DNA from: Streptomyces sp. NBC_01723
GTDB taxonomy: Bacteria > Actinomycetota > Actinomycetes > Streptomycetales > Streptomycetaceae
NCBI RefSeq assembly: GCF_036246005.1
Contig: NZ_CP109171.1
Span: 7,738,001 to 7,802,000, forward strand
Length of the DNA stretch: 64,000 bases
Reading direction: 5' to 3'
A program made the position numbers and the translations under genes. The notes under the pieces are model-generated. The model saw only the letters and a list, made by a program, of their open reading frames with translations. It had not been told where the DNA came from and ran no database searches. Shown here in pieces: positions 18,370 to 31,300 of the stretch (positions are counted from its first letter, which is position 1; every line of letters starts with the position of its first letter).

Positions 18370-19307
18370 TGGTGGGCGGCGAAGCCCTCGGCTGGGATGC
18401 GGTGCAGCGGTGGCGTGAGGCGCATCCGGGTGTGGTGGTGGTGAATCACTACGGTCCGACGGAGGGGACGGTTGGTTCGGCGCATTACGTGATTGGTGCC
18501 GATCAGAGTGTGGGTGTGGGTTCGGTTCCGATCGGTCGGTCGTTTGCGACGACGAGGACGTTTGTGCTGGACCGGTTCCTGGAGCCGGTGGCGCCTGGGG
18601 TTGTGGGTGAGTTGTATGTGGCGGGGATGCAGTTGGCCCGCGGGTATCTGGGCCGTCCGGGGTTGACGGGGGAGCGTTTCGTGGCGTGTCCGTTTGGCGG
18701 GCCGGGTGAGCGGATGTACCGGACGGGGGATCTGGTCCGGTGGACCGCGGACGGGCAGCTGGTGTTCGTCGGGCGTGCGGATGATCAGGTGAAGCTGCGT
18801 GGCTACCGGATTGAGCCGGGTGAGGTGGAGGCCGTGCTGGCGGCGCATCCCGCGGTGGGCCGGGCGGTGGTGCTGGTCCGTGAGGACGTCCCGGGGGACA
18901 GGCGTCTGGTGGCCTACGTCGTCGCGGACGGTCAGGCCGTCGGTGGTGGTGACCTGCGGGGCTTGGTGGCTGAGCGGTTGCCGCAGTACATGGTGCCGTC
19001 GGCGGTGGTGGTGTTGGACGGGATGCCGTTGACGGCGAACGGGAAGGTGGACCGGGCTGCCTTGCCGGCCCCCGAGCATGCGTCGGCCGGTGGACGGGGT
19101 CCTGCGACGGTCCTCGAGGAGCTGGTGTGTGGGGTGTTCGCAGAGGTGCTGGGTGTGGAGCGGGTGGGGGTGGAGGACAACTTCTTCGAGCTGGGCGGGC
19201 ACTCCCTGCTGGCGGTGACCCTGGCGTCCCGGCTGCGCGAGCGCGGGCTCGGCGTCTCCGTGCGGGCACTCCTGATGGCACCGACGCCGGCCGGGCTGGC
19301 TGCGGCC
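16096..19307 (+). other. NRPS module 3: C/E-A(Asp)-T, frame broken inside A
   Basis: Dual C/E with HHLL at 16303 and HHLLQDH at 16663-16683. A3 core [12 protein letters not shown] near 18050, with Ala in place of the usual Pro. Combining both frames gives code DLTKMGHVGK, an aspartate-type code (Asp DLTKVGHIGK; Asn usually has E where H is). NGK 19038; carrier Ser 19203-19205. A dual C/E domain follows: D-Asp. The frame break at 18342-18345 falls between the A4 and A5 regions. Confidence 0.75.
18342..18345 (+). other. Frameshift site 1 (one G missing)
   Basis: Here the sequence reads gcggggagtgtgttccg. The sister module at 53821 reads gcgggggagtgtgttccg, five G's against four, and keeps the frame (LAGECVPTG). 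The single-base loss ends the upstream frame at TGA 18367. The downstream frame is open at once and continues the adenylation domain without loss of sequence. Confidence 0.85.
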
Positions 19308-22300
19308 GCGGGAACCGGTGGCGGCGGTGCGGTGGACGTTCCGCTGAACGGGATCCCCGGGGAAGGCGCGGAGGTCATCACGCCGGAGATGCTGCCGTTG
19401 GTCGAGCTGACGCCGGCGCAGATCGGTCTGGTCTGCGCGTCGGTCGAGGGCGGCGCGGCGAACGTGGCGGACGTGTACCCGCTGGCACCTGTGCAGGAGG
19501 GCATCTTCTTCCACCACCTGATCACCGACTCAGGGGACGCAGACCCCTATCTCCTCTCACTCGCTCTGGGCTTCGACAGTCGTGAGCGGCTGGACGGGTT
19601 CCTGGCCGCGTTGCAGCAGGTGGTGGACCGGCACGACATCTATCGCACCGGGGTGATCTGGGAAGGGCTGCCCGAACCGGTACAGGTGGTCTGGCGGCGT
19701 GCCGCCGTCCCGGTCAGAGAGGTCGTCCTGCCCGGGAACGGCGACGCGGCGGCCGAGCTGCTGGAGGTCGCCGGGCGGTGGATGGACGTGCGGCGGGCGC
19801 CGTTGCTTCGGGTGGTGGTGGCGGCCGACCCGGCGACGGGGCGCTGGTTGGCAGTGGTGCAGGTCCACCATCTGTTGCGCGATCACACGGCTCTGGAGGT
19901 GGTGCTGAGCGAGGTCGTCGCGCTGCTGGACGGGCGCGGGCACGAGTTGCCGGTGCCGCTGCCCTTCAGGGACTTCGTTGCCCAGGCGCGGCTGGGGATG
20001 TCCCGCGCGGAGCATGAGGCGCACTTCGCGGAGCTGTTGGGCGGAGTGACGGAGCCGACGCTGCCGTTCGGTCTGGCCGATGCCCATGGCGACGGTTCCG
20101 ATGTGCAGCGGGTGCGGATGGCGGTGGACGACCTGCTGGCGCGGCGGGTACGAGAGGGGGCGCGTGCGCTGGGGGTGAGTCCGGCGACGTTGTTCCACGT
20201 GGCGTGGGCGCGAGTTCTGGCGAGCCTCGCGGGCAGGACGGACGTGGTCTTCGGGACCGTGCTGCTGGGCCGCATGAACGCGGGGGCGGGGGCCGAGCGG
20301 ATTCCCGGCCCGTTCATGAACACCCTGCCGGTGCGGATGGACGTAGCTGATCTGGACGCCCTTGGCGCGGTGCGGGCCATGCAGGAGCAGCTGGCCGGCC
20401 TGCTGGTGCACGAACACGCTCCTCTCGCCCTGGCGCAGGTGGCCAGCGGGGTACCGGCCTCGGTGCCGCTGTTCACCACGCTGTTCAACTACCGTCACGG
20501 AAACCGCGTGCCCGGGGACGACACGCACGCCGGCGGGATGGCCGGCATGACGGTCCTGTCGACCGAGGACCGGACGAACTACCCCTTGGTGGTCTCGGTC
20601 GATGACTCCGGGACCGGGTTCGTGTTGACGGCCGGGACGGCGGCACCGGGCGATCCGGAGCTGGTGTGCGCGTCGCTGCACACCGCCCTCGAGAGCCTGA
20701 TCACCGGGCTGGAGGAGGCGCCGTCCACGCCGCTCCCCGCGGTGGAGGTGTTGGCACCCCGGGATCGTTCGCGGGTCCTGGAACGGTGGAACGACACCAC
20801 GAAGACGCTGCCCGACGTGACGGTGGTGGACCTGTTCGAGCGACAGGTGGCGCGGACCCCCGACGCACCGGCGGTGATCTGCGGGGAGGAGGAGATCGGC
20901 TACGCCCACCTCGACGATCGGGCGTCACGACTGGCCCGGGTGCTGGTGGACCGGGGTGTCGGCCCGGAGTCGGTGGTGGCGGTCGCGATGGACCGCTCGA
21001 TCGACCTGGTCGTGGCCCTGCTGGCGGTGCTGAAGGCCGGCGGCGCATACCTGCCCGTTGACCTGGCGTACCCGGAACAACGCGTCGCCTTCCTGCTCGC
21101 CGACGCGCGTCCGGTCTGCGTGATCGCCCGCGCCTCGTGGCGGGAGGAGGGGGCCGCCGGACTGGGCCTGCCGATGCTCACGGTCGACGGACACGGCATC
21201 GGGGACCGTATCGGGAACGGCCCTGACCCTGCCGAGGACACCGAAGCCGGTGCGGGCGGCGGTGAGCGCCCCCTGCTCCTCCCCGCCCACCCGATGTACG
21301 TGATGTACACCTCCGGCTCCACCGGCACCCCGAAGGGAGTCACGGTCACCCACGCGGCAGTGGTCAATCACGTACTCGCCCGTGTCGCGGAGTTCGGATG
21401 GGACCGGACGGACCGGCTGATGCTCACCGCACCCATGGGTTTCGACCCCTCGGTGTGGCAGACCTTCTGTCCCTTGGTGATCGGCGCGAGCTTGGTCATC
21501 GCGCCTACCGGGAGCACGGCCGACCCCGCTCACCTGGTGGAACTGGTACGGCGCCACGACGTGACGGTGCTGCACCTCATCGCCTCGGCCCTGGCCGGGG
21601 TCCTGGAGGAGCCGACCGTGTCCGGCCTGTCCTCCCTGCGGCAGCTGGCCAGCGGCGGTGAGGCGGTGCCCGGAGCCCTGCGAGACCGGGCCTTCGCGCT
21701 GTTCCCGCACGTCGACCTCGTCCAGGGCTACGGACCGGCCGAGACCTGCATCGCGGTGACCTGGCACCGCTGCTCCAGCGAGGAGGAGACGGTCCCGCCG
21801 ATCGGAGGCCCCGTCGCCAACACTCGCCTGTACGTGCTGGACCGGTACCTGCGGCCGGTCCCGCCCGGGGTCGCCGGTGAACTGTATGTAGCGGGCCTGC
21901 CGCTGGCCCGCGGTTACCACCATCGTCCGGGGCTGACCGGAGAGCGGTTCGTGGCATGCCCGTACGGCGGTGCCGGTGAGCGGATGTACCGGACCGGCGA
22001 CCTGGTGCGGTGGCGTGCGGACGGTGTGCTGGTGTTCATGGGGCGGGCGGACGACCAGGTGAAGATCCGTGGTTTCCGGATTGAGCCGGGTGAGGTCGAG
22101 GCTGTGTTGGTCGCGCATCCGGGGGTGGTTCAGGCTGCGGTGATGGCGCGTGAGGATGTGCCGGGGGATAGGCGTTTGGTTGCGTATGTGGTGGTGGAGG
22201 GGTCGGAGGTTGCGGAGGGGTTGGGTTCGCGGTTGCGGGGGTGGGTGGCGGGGAGGTTGCCGGAGTTCATGGTGCCGTCTGCGGTGGTGGTGTTGTCGGG

Positions 22301-25300
22301 TGGGCTGCCGTTGTCGGTGAACGGGAAGGTGGATCGGGGGGCGTTGCCGGTTCCGGAGTATGGGGTTGGTGGGGTGGGTGCGGCTGGTGGTGGGCGGGGT
22401 GGGGTGTCGGTGTTGGAGGAGTTGGTGTGTGGGGTGTTCGCGGAGGTGCTGGGCGTGGAGCGGGTGGGGGTTCAGCAGGACTTCTTCGCGTTGGGTGGGC
22501 ATTCGTTGCTGGCGATGCGGTTGGTGTCGCGGGTGCGGGTGGTGTTGGGGGTGGAGTTGGGTGTCCGGCAGTTGTTCGAGGCGTCGACGCCGGCGAGGTT
22601 GGCGGCGCGGATCGCGGGTGCGGGTGCGGCCCGGGTGAGCCTGACGCCTTGGGAGCGGCCTGAGCGGGTGCCGTTGTCGTTCGCGCAGCGGCGGTTGTGG
22701 TTCCTGGCGCAGATGGAGGGGCCCAGCCCCACCTACAACATGCCGACGGCACTGCGGCTGTCCGGACAGGTCGACGTAAGCGCGCTCAGGTCGGCGCTCG
22801 GGGACGTGCTGGCGCGCCACGAGGTGCTGCGTACGGTCTTCCCCGCTCACGATGACGAGCCGTACCAGCGGGTGCTGGACCTCGCCGAGGTCGGGAACGT
22901 CCTTCGGGTCGCCCAGGCCACCGACGAAGAGCGGGCCGCGGAACTGGTGGCGGCCGAGATCGGCCACGGTTTCGACCTCGCGCTCGAAATCCCCGTACGG
23001 GCCCTGCTGGTCAACACCGGTCCGGCCTCGTCGGTGCTGGTCGTGGTGTTCCACCACATCGCGGGAGACGGCTGGTCCATGGGGCCGTTGGCACGGGACA
23101 TCTCGACGGCATACGCGGCGCGGTGCGAGGGGCGTGCGCCCGGGTGGGAACCGCTGCCGGTGCAGTACGCGGACTACACCCTCTGGCAAAGGGACCTGCT
23201 GGGGGAGGAGGACGATCCGGACAGCCTCCTCGCCTCCCAGGTCGGCCACTGGCGGCAGGCGCTGGCGGGGGCACCGCAGGAGCTGAACCTGCCGACGGAC
23301 CGGCCGCGGCCGACGGAGGCCTCATACCGAGGGCACACGATGCCACTGGATATTCCGGCGGAGGCACATGCCGAGCTCGCCTCCCTGGCCCGCCGACGAG
23401 GTGTCACGCTCTTCATGGTCGTCCAGGCCGGTCTGGCGGTCCTGTTGTCGCGGCTGGGCGCCGGGGAGGACATCCCGATCGGCACCGCGGTGGCCGGGCG
23501 CACCGACCAGGCCCTGGACGGTCTGGTCGGGTTCTTCGTCAACACCCTGGTGCTGCGTACGGATCTGCACGGCGAGCCCACCTTCGCCGAGGTCCTTGAC
23601 CGGGTACGCGAACGCGACCTGCAAGCGCTGGAGAACCAGGATCTGCCGTTCGAGCGGCTGGTCGAACTCATGGCTCCGCCGCGCTCCATGGCACGCCATC
23701 CGCTGTTCCAAGTCATGCTCACCTTCCAGAACAACGACCCCGCGATCCTCGACCTGCCTGGCGTGAGGGCCGAGGCATACACCGGCCGACCGCTGCCGGC
23801 AAAGTTCGATCTCGACGTGACGCTGACGGAGGTCTTCGAGGACGGTCGGCCCATGGGCCTGCGGGGCTCGGTCGTCGGAGCGGCGGACCTGTTCGACGCG
23901 GAGAGCGTCACGGCATTCGGGCACCGGCTGAACCGCCTGCTGACGACGGTGGCCGCCGATCCGGACGTACGCCTCCATGAGATCGATGTCCTGTCCGAGG
24001 ACGAGCGCAGCCTGCTTCTCCAGGAGCAGGAGCAGGAGCGGGAGCGGGAGCGCGAGTCGGACGCTGGCGTGCCGGTCGCAGCGCATGTGACGCTGCCCGG
24101 ACTCTTCGAGGAACAGGCGGCACGGACGCCGGAAGCCGTGGCTTTGGTCTCCGGTGACCAGAGGATGACCTACGGGGAACTGAACGAGCAGGCGAACAGA
24201 CTGGCACGGGTCCTGACACGGCGTGGGGTGGGGCCGGAGTCCGTGGTGGCGGTGCTGATGGACCGGTCCGCGGAACTGGTCGTGGCCCTGCTGGCCGTAC
24301 TCAAGGCCGGCGGCGCCTACCTGCCGGTCGATCCCGCCTATCCCCGGGATCGGATCGCGTACGTACTGGAGGACGCGGAGCCGGTGTGCGTGCTGACCAC
24401 CGGCACGCTCCTGGATGTGCTGCCCGCTGGTCTGGTGGTCCCGGCCCTGGTGCTGGACGACCTCGATGCGACGGCCGCCCTCGCGACGGAGTCGTCCGCG
24501 GATCTGCGCGGGGCGGCGGACCGGCCGGGTACGAAGACGGCCGAGGAGCACCCGGCGTACGTGATCTACACGTCCGGGTCGACGGGCGCACCGAAGGGTG
24601 TGCTGGTGACGCACCACAACGTTGCGACGCTGTTCGGCGCACTGCGCCGGCGGTTCGGCTTCGGAGCCGACGATGTGTGGTCCTGGTTCCACTCCTTCGC
24701 GTTCGACTTCTCGGTGTGGGAGATCTGGGGTGCCTTGCTGCACGGAGGCCGCCTCGTGGTGGTGCCGTACCACGTGTCGCGGTCCCCCGACGCGTTCCTG
24801 CGGCTGCTGGCCGAGGAGCGGGTGACGGTACTGTCCCAGACCCCCTCGGCCTTCTACGAGTTGATGCGCGCCGAGGAATCCGGGCCCGCGACCGCGGACT
24901 GGTCCTCGTTGCGGTGGGTCGTCTTCGGCGGCGAGGCGCTGGACGTGGAGCGGCTGGACAGCTGGTGGACGCGTCATCGGTCCGACGAACCGACGCTGGT
25001 GAACATGTACGGAATCACCGAGACGACGGTGCACGTCACGGTTGAGGTCGTGAAGCCGCCCGCGGGTGCGGGTGCGGGTGTGGGTGCGGGTGCCGGTGCC
25101 GGCGCCGGAGCCTCGCGGGGAAGTGCGGTCGGGCGGGCGATTCCGGGTCTGCGGGTCTTCGTCCTGGACCGGCACCTGAAGCTGCTCCCGCCAGGCGCCA
25201 CCGGCGAGCTGTACGTCGCCGGTGGCCAACTGGCACGGGGATACGCGGGCCGGGAAGGCCTGACGGCCGAGCGTTTCGTGGCATGCCCGTATGGCATGCC

Positions 25301-28300
25301 GGGTGAGCGGATGTATCGGACCGGTGATCTGGGCCGGTGGACTGCTGATGGGCGGCTGATGCACATGGGGCGGGCCGATGACCAGGTGAAGATCCGTGGT
25401 TTCCGGATTGAGCCGGGTGAGGTCGAGGCTGTGTTGGTCGCGCATCCGGGGGTGGTTCAGGCTGCGGTGATGGCGCGTGAGGATGTGCCGGGGGATAGGC
25501 GTTTGGTTGCGTATGTGGTGGTGGAGGGGTCGGAGGTTGCGGAGGGGTTGGGTTCGCGGTTGCGGGGGTGGGTGGCGGGGAGGTTGCCGGAGTTCATGGT
25601 GCCGTCTGCGGTAGTGGTGCTCGACGGGCTGCCGTTGTCGGTGAACGGGAAGGTGGATCGGAGGGCGTTGCCGGTTCCGGAATATGGGGTCGGCGGGGTG
25701 GGTGGGGCTGGTGGTGGGCGGGGTGGGGTGTCGGTGTTGGAGGAGTTGGTGTGTGGGGTGTTCGCGGAGGTGCTGGGTGTGGAGCGGGTGGGGGTGGAGG
25801 ACAACTTCTTCGAGTTGGGTGGGCATTCGTTGTTGGCGATGCGGTTGGTGTCGCGGGTGCGGGTGGTGTTGGGGGTGGAGTTGGGTGTGCGGGCTTTGTT
25901 CGAGGCGTCGACGCCGGCGGGGTTGTCGGTGCGGATTGCGGGTGCGGGTGGTGCGCGGGTGGGGTTGGTGCGGTGGGAGCGGCCTGAGCGGGTGCCGTTG
26001 TCGTTCGCGCAGCGGCGGTTGTGGTTCCTGGCGCAGATGGAGGGGCCCAGCCCCACCTACAACATGCCGGTGATACTGCGTCTGAGTGGGCAACTCGACA
26101 CCGAGGCACTGGAGGCAGCGCTCGGCGATGTCATCGCTCGGCACGAGGTGCTGCGTACGGTGTTCCCCGCTCACGACGACGAGCCGTACCAGCAGGTGCT
26201 GGACGTGGACGGGGTGGGACGCATCCTGCGGACCACTGAAGTCACGAGCGAAGGAGATACCGCTGCCCTGGTGGCCGCGGAGATCGGCCGTGGGTTCGAC
26301 CTCGCATCCGAGATCCCCCTGCGTGCCTTGCTGATCCGCGGCGGGACGGATGCCCACCGGCTGGTGGTGGTGATCCACCATGTCGCAGGGGACGGCTGGT
26401 CGACGGACCTGCTGGCCCGGGACCTGTCGGCCGCCTACGCGGCGCGGCGCCAGGACCAGGAGCCGGAGTGGCTGCCACTCCCGGTGCAGTACGCGGACTA
26501 CACCTTGTGGCAGCGCGAACTGCTCGGCGACAAGGATGATCCGGAAAGCCTGGAGGCAACCCAGATCGCCTATTGGCATGAGGCACTGCAGGGTGCCCCG
26601 GAGGAGCTGCGGCTGCCGACGGACCGCCCACGTCCGACGGTGCCCTCCCACCGGGGACACGCGATCACGTTCCACCTCCCGGCCGCCGTGCACCAGGAAT
26701 TGACCTCGCTGGCACGGGAGCAGGGTGTCACGTCGTTCATGGTGGTACAGGCGGCGTTGGCGGTACTGCTGTCCCGGCTGGGGGCGGGCGAGGACATCCC
26801 GATCGGCACCGCGGTGGCCGGACGAACCGACCAGGCGCTGGACGGGCTGGTCGGCTTCTTCGTCAACACCTTGGTCCTGCGGACCGACCTGACGGGCAAC
26901 CCGAGCTTCACCGACGTACTGGCCCGGGTACGTGAACACGACCTGGCCGCTCTCGACCACCAGGACGTGCCGTTCGAGCGGCTGGTCGAAGTGCTCGCCC
27001 CAACCCGGGTACGCGCTCGGCACCCCCTCTTCCAGGTCATGCTCACCGTCGAGCAGGCAAACGAGGCGGCACTCGAGCTGCCCGGCATTCAGACGGAGGC
27101 CCAGCTGCCCGAGGGCAAGCCGGCCAAGTTCGATCTCAGCGTCACCGTGACCGAGACGCGTGACGACGACGACCGCCCGGCCGGCCTGAGCTGTTCGTTG
27201 ACGGTCGCGGCCGACATGTTCGACCGGACTACCGCGGCCACCATCGGTCAGCGGTTCGCACGTGTCCTGGCCGGCGTCGTCGCCAAACCTCAGGCACGGG
27301 TGCGGCAGATCGACATCCTCACTGACGCGGAGCGGCGACAGATCCTCGGCGGGTGGAACACGACCGCGGAGCCCCAGACTGTGTCGGGCCTCTTCGAGCG
27401 GCAGGTGGTGCGGGATCCGGGTGCGGTGGCGGTGGAGCAGGGTGGGGTGGGTGTGTCGTATGGGGAGTTGAATGCTCGTGCGAATCGGTTGGCGCGGGTG
27501 TTGGTGGGTGAGGGGGTGGGTGCGGAGTGTGTGGTGGCGGTGTCGTTGGAGCGGTCGGTTGATCTGGTGGTTGCTCTGCTTGCTGTGTGGAAGGCGGGCG
27601 GGGCGTATGTGCCGGTGGATCCTGGGTGGCCGGCGGGGCGTGTGGGTGTGGTGTTGCGGGATTGTGGTGTGCGGGTTGCGGTGGCGGATGTGGGTTCGGG
27701 TGGCGGGGTGTTTGGTGGGGTGGCGGGGGAGTGTGGGGTGCGGGTGGTGGGGGTGGGGGCTGGTGTTGGGTTGGATGGGGGGGACTTGGGTGTGGGTGGG
27801 TTGGGGGGTGTGGCGGCGTATGTGATGTATACGTCGGGGTCGTTGGGGGTGCCGAAGGGTGTGGTGGTGTGTCAGCGGGATGTGGTGGGTTTGGTGGTGG
27901 ATGGGTGTTGGGGTGAGGTGGTGGGGCGTCGGGTGTTGGGGTGGGCTCCGTTTGCGTTTGATGCGTCGGTGTTTGAGTTGTGGGTGACGTTGGCTGGTGG
28001 TGGGGTGGTGGTGTTGGCGCCGGTGGGTGAGGTGGATGGTGGTGTGTTGCGGTCGTTGGTGGGGGGTGGTGGGTTGGATCGGGTGCATGTGACGGCGGGG
28101 TTGTTGCGGGTGTTGGTGGAGGAGGATGCGGGTTGTTTTGCTGGGGTGGGTGAGGTGTTGACGGGTGGGGATGTGGTGCCGTCGTCTGTGGTGTCGGGGG
28201 TGTTGGGGGCTGTTCCTGGGGTGGTGGTGCGGCATTTGTATGGGCCGACGGAGGTGACGTTGTGTGCGACGCAGTGGGTGGTGGGGGATGTGGGGTTGGT

Positions 28301-31300
28301 GCCGGGGGTGTTGCCGATGGGGCGGCCGTTGGAGAACACGCGGGTGTATGTGCTTGATGATGGTTTGTCTCCGGTGCCTGCGGGTGTTGTGGGTGAGTTG
28401 TATGTGGCGGGTATGGGGGTGGCGCGGGGGTATCAGGGGCGGTCTGGGCTGACGGGTGAGCGGTTTGTGGCGTGTCCGTTCGGTGTGCCGGGTGGGCGGA
28501 TGTACCGGACTGGTGACCTGGTGCGGTGGACGGTGGACGGGCAGCTGGTGTTCGTCGGGCGTGCGGATGATCAGGTGAAGGTCCGCGGCTTCCGGGTCGA
28601 GCCGGGTGAGGTGGAGGGGGTCCTGGCGGCGCATCCTGGGGTGGGTCAGGCGGTGGTGGTCGCGCGTGAGGATGTGCCGGGTGACAAGCGCCTGGTCGCC
28701 TACGTCGTGCCCGAGGGCGCGGGGGAGGGCGAGGGCGCGCGCCCGGACGAGGTCTCGGACGAGGACTCGGGCATGGGTGGCGTGGACGGCCGGCTCAGTG
28801 CCGAGCTGCGTGGCTTTGTCGGCGAAGAACTGCCGGAGTACATGGTCCCCGCGGTGGTGGTCGAGCTGACCAGGCTGCCGCTGACCGTGAATGGAAAGGT
28901 GGACCGGGCGGCGTTGCCGGCGCCGGAGTACGCGGTGGCCGGAGGGGGGCGTGAGGCCACCACGGAGGAGGAGCGGATCCTCTGCGAGATCTTCGCCGAC
29001 GTCCTGGGCCTGGACACGGTGGGCCCTGACGACGACTTCTTCGAATTGGGGGGCCACTCCCTCCTTGTCACGCGATTGGTGAGCCGCATTCGTTCGAGGC
29101 TGGGTGTCGAGGCGGGCATCTGGCTCCTGTTCGAGGTTCCGACCCCCGCCAGGCTGGCACTCCGGATCGCGGAGGCAGCCCCGGCGCGGGTGAGCCTGGT
29201 GCCGTGGGAGCGGCCTGAGCGGGTGCCGTTGTCGTTTGCGCAGCGGCGGTTGTGGTTCTTGGCGCAGTTGGAGGGGCCGAGTGCGACGTACAACATGCCG
29301 GTTGCGTTGCGGTTGGAGGGTGCGCTGGATGTGGCCGCGCTGCGGGCGGCGTTGGGGGATGTGCTGGGGCGGCATGAGGTGTTGAGGACGGTGTTCCCGG
29401 TGGTGGACGGGGAGCCGTATCAGGAGGTGTTGGTGCCTTCGGCGGTGGGTGGGGTGCTGCGGGTTGTGCGGGCTGGTGAGGGGGAGGTGGCGGGTCTGGT
29501 GGTGGAGGAGACCGGGCGCGGGTTCGATCTCGGGGTGGAGGTGCCGTTGCGGGCGTTGTTGGTTGAGGTCGGGGTGGATGTGCATGTGTTGGTGGTGGTG
29601 GTGCATCACGTTGCGGGGGATGGGTGGTCGATGGGGCCGTTGGCGCGGGACATCTCGGTGGCGTATGCGGCGCGGCGTGACGGCCGTGTGCCTGGTTGGG
29701 AGCCGTTGCCGGTGCAGTACGCGGATTACACCCTGTGGCAGCGGGAGCTGCTGGGGGATGAGGGTGATCCGGGCAGTGTGCTGGCCGGCCAGGTGGATTT
29801 CTGGCGAGATGCGCTGGCGGGAGCTCCGCAGGAGTTGGTGCTGCCGGTGGATCGGCCGCGGTCGGCAGTCGCGTCGCACCGGGGCCATACGGTGTCGGTT
29901 GTCGTCCCGGCGGAGGTGCACGCGCAGTTGACGGCGTTGGCGCGGGAGCAGGGCGTCACGCTGTTCATGCTGGTGCAGGCTGCGCTGGCCGTGCTCTTGT
30001 CGAAGTTGGGTGCGGGGGAGGACATTCCCGTCGGCACGGCGGTCGCCGGCCGTACCGACCAGGCCCTCGACGATCTGGTGGGGTTCTTCGTCAACACGCT
30101 GGTGTTGCGTACGGATGTGTCGGGGGATCCGACGTTCGGTGAGTTGCTGGGGCGGGTGCGGGAGACGAGTCTGGCGGCTTTGGAGCATCAGGAGGTGCCG
30201 TTCGAGCGGTTGGTTGAGGTGCTGGCGCCGGACCGTTCGCTGGCGCGGCATCCGCTGTTCCAGGTCATGCTCACTCTGCAGAGCGTGGATGGGGCGGGTC
30301 TGGAGTTGCCAGGTGTGAGCGTGACGCCGGTGGGGGTGCAGTTGGCGGCAGCCAAGTTTGATCTTGATGTGTCGTTGGGTGAGGTGGTTGATGGTGAGGG
30401 GCGTCCTGGGGGGTTGCGGGGGTCGGTTACGGGGTCGGTGGATCTGTTTGATGCGGGGACGGTGGAGCGGATCGGTCGGTGGTTGGTGAGGGTTCTGTCG
30501 GTTGTGGTTGAGGATCCGCAGGTTCGGGTGGGGCGGGTTGAGGTGTTGTCGGAGGTGGAGCGGTATGAGGTGGTGGCGGGGTGGAATGCCGCTGTCGAGC
30601 CGGTGCCTGAGGTGACGTGGGTGGAGTTGTTCGCGGAGCGGGTGGTGCGGGATCCGGGTGCGGTGGCGGTGGTGTGTGGTGGGGAGTCGTTGACTTATGG
30701 GGAGTTGGATGAGCGTTCTGGCCGGTTGGCGGGTGTGTTGGCTGGCGTGGGTGTGGGGTCTGAGTCGGTGGTGGGTGTGGTGTTGGGGCGGTCGGTTGAT
30801 GTGGTGGTGGCGTTGTTGGGGGTGTGGAAGGCGGGGGGTGCGTATGTGTTTGTTGATCCGTCGTATCCGGTGGAGCGGGTGGGTGTGGTGCTGGCGGAGG
30901 CGGGGCCGGTGTGTGTGGTGACCGACAGGGCTTTGTCCGGTGGGTTGCCGGATGGGCTGGGTGTGCCGGTGGTGTGTCTGGATGATCCGGGGATGGCGTT
31001 CGCTGCGGTGGCGCGTCCTTTGCTCGGTGGGCGGGATGTGGCGGCGTATGTGATGTTTACGTCGGGGTCGTCGGGTGTGCCGAAGGGGGTGGTGGTGTCT
31101 CAGGGTGCGGTGGTGGGTTTGGTGGCGGCTTTGGGTCCGGTGCTGGGTGCTGGGCCTGGGGTGGGTGTGTTGCAGTTTGCGTCGTTTGGGTTTGACGGTT
31201 CGGTGCTGGATGTTGCGGTGGTGTTGGCGTCGGGTGGGCGTCTGGTGGTGGCGTCGGAGGCGGAGCGGGCGGATGTGGGGTTGTTGGCGGATCTGGTGGT

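Noticed and set aside
18366..18400. An independent NRPS gene starting inside an adenylation domain at 18366
   Set aside because: The sequence before and after is one adenylation domain split by a one-base G-run difference; no real start signal exists.
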